DNA from: Gnetum montanum
Lineage: Eukaryota > Streptophyta > Gnetopsida > Gnetales > Gnetaceae
Assembly (NCBI GenBank): GCA_015680685.1
Contig: MNCI01023765.1
Span: 98,810 to 162,809, forward strand
Direction: 5' to 3'
Length of the DNA: 64,000 nucleotides
Notes under the pieces: model-generated
The model's input: the letters and a program-made list of their open reading frames with translations, nothing else
Database searches by the model: none
What the model was told of the DNA's origin: nothing
Shown: piece by piece, positions 58,528 to 64,000 of the stretch
How the letters are laid out: each line of letters opens with the position of its first letter
Numbering within the stretch: position 1 is the stretch's first letter
Program-made: the position numbers and the translations under genes

Positions 58528-59840
58528 AGTTCATTCCCTGGCACATGCACATGAACTCACATCTACCACCTACACGCTACTGAGTAGTTGAATTTGTGAT
58601 CAAGGAAAGGAAACATGCACCTAATGCTACCTCATGGGGGCATCGAGATGCTCTACTACCTCAACCACACCAAATAAATGTAGCCATTTGCACATGCTCA
58701 ACCGCTATCGCATCCTACAAAATACGAGATGCATCCTAGCAATGCAACCACTATGAACTAATTCCACAGTTATTATTCGCATCACAACATAAGCCTCATG
58801 TTATCATAAGGTACATGCAACCATAATCACATTACGGATGCAAAAAGAAGATCATCCATAGGCACCACTTCGAAATCACATTCTCCTCGAGGACAACAAC
58901 ATTTCCATCCTCTCTATCCACCCATAAGGGTGAGGGATGTGTTCCATCAATAGAACCATTATAAAACGATGCTCAAAATGTGCTTCAGATCTCATCTCAA
59001 TGCAACAAGAGGGAACATGTGTCATCCCAAGGAACATGCAACTATCGTCGCGTTATGAATGCCAAATGAAGACCAGCCATAGGCACTACTTTGAAATTGC
59101 ATTCTCCTCGAGGGTGAGGACATTTCCATCCTCTCTCTATCCAACCATCAAGGTGATGGATGTGTCCAGCAATGCAACCACTATGAACCAATGCTCAAAA
59201 TGTGGTTCGAATCTCATCTCAATGCAACAAGAGGGAAGATGTGCCATCTCGAGGAACATGCAACTATTGTCACATTATGAATGCCAAATGAAGATCAGCC
59301 ATAGGTACAACTTCGAAATTGCATTCTCCTTGAGGGTGAGGACATTTCCATCCTCTCTCTATTCAACCACTAGGGTGAGGGATGTGTCCCAACAATGCAA
59401 CCACTATGAACCAATTCTTAAAATGTGGTTTGAATCTCATCTCAACACAACAAGAGGGAACATGTGTTGTACTGAGGAATATGCAACTATCATCACATTA
59501 TGAATGCCAAATGAAGATCAAATGTAGGCACCACTTTGAAATTGTATTCTCCTTGAGGAAAACGACATTTCCATCCTATCTCTATTCAACCATCAGGGTG
59601 AGGGATGTGTCCCAACAATGCAACCACTCTAAAATAATGCTTAAAATGTGGTTCAAATATCATGTCAACACAACAAGAGAAAACATGTACCATCTTGAGG
59701 AACATGAAACTATCATCATATTATTAATGCCAAACAAAGACTAGCCATAGGAACCATTTCAAAATCACATTCTCCTCAAGGATCAAGATGTTTCCATCCT
59801 CTCTCTATCCAACCATCAAGGTGAGAGATGCATCCTAGCA
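58528..59840. repeat. 5' external spacer of unit B with 220-bp repeats
   Basis: 58528-58728 matches 38010-38210 of unit A. It is followed by about five 220-bp units (starts near 58729, 58937, 59158, 59379, 59601 and a partial at 59826). It ends abruptly at about 59840 inside a unit, where antisense gypsy sequence begins. The 638-bp array is not reached. Confidence 0.83.
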
Positions 59841-62800
59841 TCATTTAACTTAGTGTTCCAATCCTTTCTAAATCTACTCACTATACTAGTTAATATTCTT
59901 GTGATTTCATTGTTAGTCATTTCAACCTAACCATTCACTTGAGGATGGTATGATGTGGTCAATTTATGATTTATCCCATGCTACTACATGAGCCTTTTAA
60001 AAATAGCATTGGTAAAATGAGTTTCATTATCTAAAATAAGCATCCTTGGTACTCTAAATCTATTCACCACATGTTTTTAAATAATTTAAATAGTTTTTTT
60101 GGCTATATAATCTTTAACTACAACTATCTCTACCACTTTTTGCAATAATCCATAGTCTCTATAATATAAGTTTTTCTATTCAACATTGACATGATGGAAC
60201 CTATGAAGTTAATTTCCAAAATATCAAATGGTTCTAATGAGTGGATCCAGTGTTGTAGTCCTTTATTTCTATCCAATATTCTTCCATCTTGCTAACATCT
60301 TTCACAAGATTATGTGAATTGATGTTCATCTTTGAATATCATAGGCCAGAAATAGCCTGCCATCATCAACTTGGTTGTTGTCGTATATCCCGCATAATGG
60401 CCACCACATGAACCTTCATGTGCACCTTGTATAATTATTTTTTTTTATTCTAGTACATACCATTAGACTAATTCATCAACACAAATCTTATAAATATTTT
60501 TTTTATCTTTATGTATCTTTTAACTTTGTGAAGGAACTACTCTTTCTATTTCTTACTCCACTCAATAAGAAGCTCTTGTGTAGTTAAATAGGTCATGTAA
60601 TTAGTGATCCATTTTTTTTAGTCAAAAACCATTATCATTTTTTATGAATATGTTTTTATTAGGGAACTAATTTCCCAATGGATCTTCCTTATCTTGTGGT
60701 TTCCATCTCAACCTTAACAAGTGATTTGCTACTACATTCTTTGTTCCCTTCTTGTTGATCATGGTTATGTCAAATTATTTTAGACTGACAAGCCATCTGA
60801 TCGCCTTGGAACTTACTGTTGGTTTTTTCATTCTGAATTAGATTACACTATGATCAGTGTGAACATAAATTGGGTACTTGAGCACACAATGTTTGAACTT
60901 TTCAAGTACATACACCATTGTGATAAGTTCCATTACTATGGTGGTGTAGTTGAGTTATGTCCCAATGATGCTTCTGTTGGCATAATTATGTAATATGGTC
61001 TTTTCTAGTCATCCAGTTATGTCAATACTACACCTAGTGCATAATTTGAAGCATTTATCATGACATGAAAATAATTTGACCAATCCAAAGCTTAAAGGAT
61101 TGGTGTCTAATTAACTTCTATTTTAAGGTCTAAAATGCCTTTTCACATGATTCAATCCATTGGAATGGTGCAGCCTTCTTGGTTAGCTTTATGAACAATT
61201 TTGTAGTTTTTTGAGAAATTTTCTATAAATATTTTATAATATCCCATGTGGCCTAAAAATGATTGAACATCCTTGATGATATACAACCTTTGGGTGATGT
61301 TTCATATTACTTTGATCTTCTTTGTATCGACCTTAATTTCTTTCTGTGAGACTTTATGTCCTAGTATGATCCCATCCTAGACCATTAGATGGCTTTTCTA
61401 CTAATTGAGCTTGATATTTGTTTCTACAAATATTTCCAATACCTACTCCAAATAGTCTAGTGCCTATTTTAAGTTCAACCCATAGGTTGAAAAATCATCC
61501 ATGAATACCTCAATGCTATTGCCTATTTATTTCTGGAAGATACTGAGTACTAATCTCTAAAAGGTAGCACATGAATTGCAAAGACTGAAAGGAATTTGCT
61601 TGTAAGTGAACATTCCACATGGACTAGTGAACATTATCTCTGCTTGATTTTCAAGTTCAATGTGGATTTGATTATATCTGATATACCCATCAAGAAAACT
61701 ATAGTACTGATGTCCTATGATAGTGTCCAAGACTTGGCCAACAAACAATAAAGGAAAATGATCCTTGAATATTGCTAAGTTCAACAATTGAAAGCCAATG
61801 CACATTTTCCACTTTTCCTTTTTCTTTGGAATAATTACCAAAGGATTGATCCACTTATTGTCTACAATTAAATAAATGAATTTTTTCTTTAGTAAATTTT
61901 CCAACTCTTGCCTAACTACTTTCTTGAGCTTTGGATTTAGCCTTCTCTATGGTTGGCATTGTGGTTTCACAATTGGATCTATGTATATCCGATGTTGATA
62001 GATTCAAGGATCAATGCTACTTATTTAGTCATAAGACTAGGAAAATTTTGTTGGCCACTTATTGACCATTTCTAGTAGTCTCTTTTTTTGTTCTTTGTCT
62101 AGGTTGGCATTAATGATGATTGACTTTTTATTATTTAGGAAAGCATATTCTAGTTTTGTCAGTAGGGCCTTTAATTTTAATAGTTCTAGTTTAACTCTAT
62201 CTAGGATCATGAGCTATCTTCATTTAATCTTCTTTTCTTGACATGAGTATGGCTAGGAGTACCATCTTCTTAATTACTCTAACTTATTTGTCTCTTTCAC
62301 ATAGGCACTTATAATTTGAGTTGTTGGTTCCATGTATATTTTTAATTTAGTTTCTTTATCTGTGATCAACCACTAGGTTCCTTCTTGTTTAGTGGCTACC
62401 ACATACAAGCATCTTTGTACACTCATTTCTTCTATATATATTTTGCATGCTATGTTTTTTTCTTATTTCTCTAACCATATTCTCTACATGCAATTACACC
62501 CATTATTGTTGTATGTGATATATGTAACTCTACATCTTTGGACAACTCTAGCTTCATCTTCCTTGGAAATTTCCAAGGATAAGTATCTAATACCAAGCTT
62601 AGTGTCTACAATGCTAAGCTAATCTCTTTCTATAATAATAGGAAATTCTCCCTTGTTTTTACCTATATGAATGACTAGAGAATTAGTAGGATTAGACCAG
62701 CTACTAATGGTAGTAATCACATCATCTACATGTCCTAATGGAATTGTGATTAACTAGTCTATAAGCTTTAATTAGATGTTGCTTTTCTTTAATGGTGGTA

Positions 62801-62885
62801 GATTCCAGGTCTTATACATCTCTTATGATATTAAGTCCACCCCTAACCTAGAATTAAGTAGAGCTGTGCACTGTCATCATTGCAG
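59841..62885 (-). mobile_element. G3, antisense gypsy pol fragment
   Basis: Minus-strand order: protease (about 62880-62530), RT with GHQYYSFLDGYIRYNQI (61557-61904 clean) and FMDDF (61491-61505), RNase H with KYPIYVHTDHS near 60870 and GTKNVVANHLL near 60730, and integrase with LDNETHF near 60030 and TTSYHPQVNG near 59950, ending at 59841. It therefore keeps RNase H and the integrase core that G1 and G2 lack. No LTR, gag or start remains; both ends are truncated. Many stops. Confidence 0.83.
61557..61904 (-). pseudogene. G3 reverse transcriptase fragment
   Basis: 115 codons without stop covering the RT fingers and palm: KEKWKMCIGFQLLN (with Gly replacing the usual Asp), DHFPLLF, FLDGYIRYNQI and FTSPCGMFTYKQIPFSLCN. 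It stops just upstream of the FMDDF box at 61491-61505. Substitutions at conserved positions (IGF for IDF, SLC for GLC) and outside stops mark it as decayed. Confidence 0.82.
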
Positions 62886-63410
62886 CATCAACTTAGCTTA
62901 ATTATTTATTTGATTTTTATTGTTATTTACTAACTCCTTAGTTAATATCTCTCTACCTTTATCTCCTAGTAATGTGGAATCAGTATGACTTAATCACGAG
63001 CATTTAAGTGTGACTACTTGGTAACCTAGTAGTGTACCTAGGCCATGCATTTGGTAATCCCAGTGGTAGTCATACACAAGGTCCAAGATGTGTACAGATG
63101 ATTAAGGAATGTATGCTCATCACACTTAGGCTAGTTTAGATTCTCTCTCATCCTCTCTCCTAGTTTAGTTAATATTATTTACCATCATACCCAGGAGTAG
63201 CATTAGTGTAGGAACACATCATACACCTCCCTCTGGACTAAACCATACGTGACAAAGCTAATACTAGTCCAGGTGGGAAGACAGCGAACTGTGACCTACG
63301 AGTAACTATCTAGATACCACAACTAGTTCATCTATGGAGTTCAACCAAATCATATGTGAAACACTCATATTCATATGGTTGAGTGTAGGGGTACCTCGCC
63401 ACTCATCATT
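62886..63410 (+). mobile_element. LTR4, 5'-truncated
   Basis: Only the R-U5 part, sense orientation, ending CTCATCA at 63410 next to a primer site. It shares GGTAACCTAGTAG, TTTGGTAATCCCAGTGG and GGTTGAGTGTAGGGGTACC with the other LTRs of the family but is more diverged. Confidence 0.75.
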
Positions 63411-63431
63411 GGTGCCATTGCTGGGGACGGT
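63411..63431 (+). mobile_element. tRNA-Asp-type primer-binding site of G4
   Basis: TTGGTGCCATTGCTGGGGAC directly after LTR4, the version nearest to the plant tRNA-Asp complement in the window. Confidence 0.75.
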
Positions 63432-64000
63432 GCTAGTTATCTAGATTAGTTATATCATACAAGGTCATTGTATAGGAATTAATGATACATCTTTTAGGAA
63501 GAAATAATTATAAAAATTCACATACAAATTCACACACAATTGCACAACCATGCCTCTCCTACAAGACTACGATAATGCCATATGTAGTGAGGCAATTCAT
63601 TGAAGAACCAAAAATTTATATGACAATGAAGATTGGAGTATGCAATCTGAGGTGGGAGCTTCTTATAAACATAAACAAAGGCAACATCATTCCAACGCAT
63701 GAAATCATGACTTACTCGATGACAATGAACCCATACTGGCCACTACAAGCCTAACGCAAATACAAGAGGCTATTCAAATCTCCCATAGGCATCATAAAGA
63801 GAGTTGCCTACCCAAGCTCAATTTAAACAACTTTTCCAATTTCTTAGGAGGCTATGACTTAGATCTGCAACAACATTTACAAGCCTTCTATGATGCATAT
63901 TCATGGAACAACATTGATAACAGTTGGCAAAAAATCAAGCTCTTTCCCATGACACTCATTGGCCAAGCAAAAGTATGGTATAGATCGTTAAAACAAAATT
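63432..64000 (+). pseudogene. gag: G4 gag, 5' part, continues beyond window
   Basis: Leader, then gag capsid start at about 63809: LNNFSNFLGGYDLDLQQHL and AFYDAYSWNNIDNSW, similar to the G1 region at 6240-6340, followed by IKLFPMTLIGQAKVWYRSL, open to the right edge of the window. Upstream (63480-63780) frames are broken. Confidence 0.7.

Noticed and set aside
58937-59503. 188-codon frame in the 220-bp spacer repeats
   Set aside because: Successive units are read in different frames, so the peptide is not conserved; spacer sequence upstream of 18S.

Overview
This is nuclear DNA of a seed plant, most likely a gymnosperm. It holds two decayed head-to-tail 35S ribosomal DNA units on the minus strand, a nest of Athila-like Ty3/gypsy retrotransposons inside one spacer, and no host protein-coding gene that I can support. 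The evidence for a plant is plant-type 18S, 5.8S and 25S sequence in the right order, and Ty3/gypsy pol fragments with a tRNA-Asp-type primer site. The evidence for a gymnosperm is inference: ITS1 is about 915 bp in both units and the repeat unit is about 21 kb, both long for an angiosperm. The species cannot be read from the window.

Layout from left to right. 1-4919: intergenic spacer (IGS) of unit A, made of a 15-bp minisatellite and then a 29-bp array. 4920-28293: retrotransposon nest, arranged LTR1-internal G1-LTR2-internal G2-LTR3. A third element (AS, antisense, 14434-21460) sits inside the gag of G2 with a 5-bp target duplication. 28294-30347: the rest of the unit A 29-bp array and the region just downstream of 25S. 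30348-37552: rDNA copy A (minus strand, 25S-ITS2-5.8S-ITS1-18S), whose 18S is interrupted by a 582-bp solo LTR. 37553-43440: its external spacer, with 220-bp and 638-bp tandem repeats. 43447-45110: promoter-like modules flanking an inverted block. 45116-51600: IGS of unit B (15-bp, then 29-bp arrays). 52069-58527: rDNA copy B. 58528-59840: its 220-bp spacer repeats, cut off by an antisense gypsy fragment (G3, 59841-62885), a partial LTR and the start of another gag (62886-64000).

Reading along the rDNA strand (right to left), the order is external spacer with promoter-like boxes, 18S, ITS1, 5.8S, ITS2, 25S, a (GT)n tract, the 29-bp array, the 15-bp array, and then the next unit. Equivalent points in units A and B lie about 21.1 kb apart once the solo LTR is subtracted. 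Both units look like relics: CpG-rich rRNA motifs are changed mostly by C-to-T/G-to-A, the decoding site and 530 loop are altered, and copy B has lost the sarcin-ricin loop and the 5' end of 18S.

The many open frames in the spacer arrays come from stop-free repeat units whose length is a multiple of three, or from chance; I do not call them genes. All retroelement frames carry stops, frameshifts or deletions. A sequencing gap (N) occupies 16325-16758.
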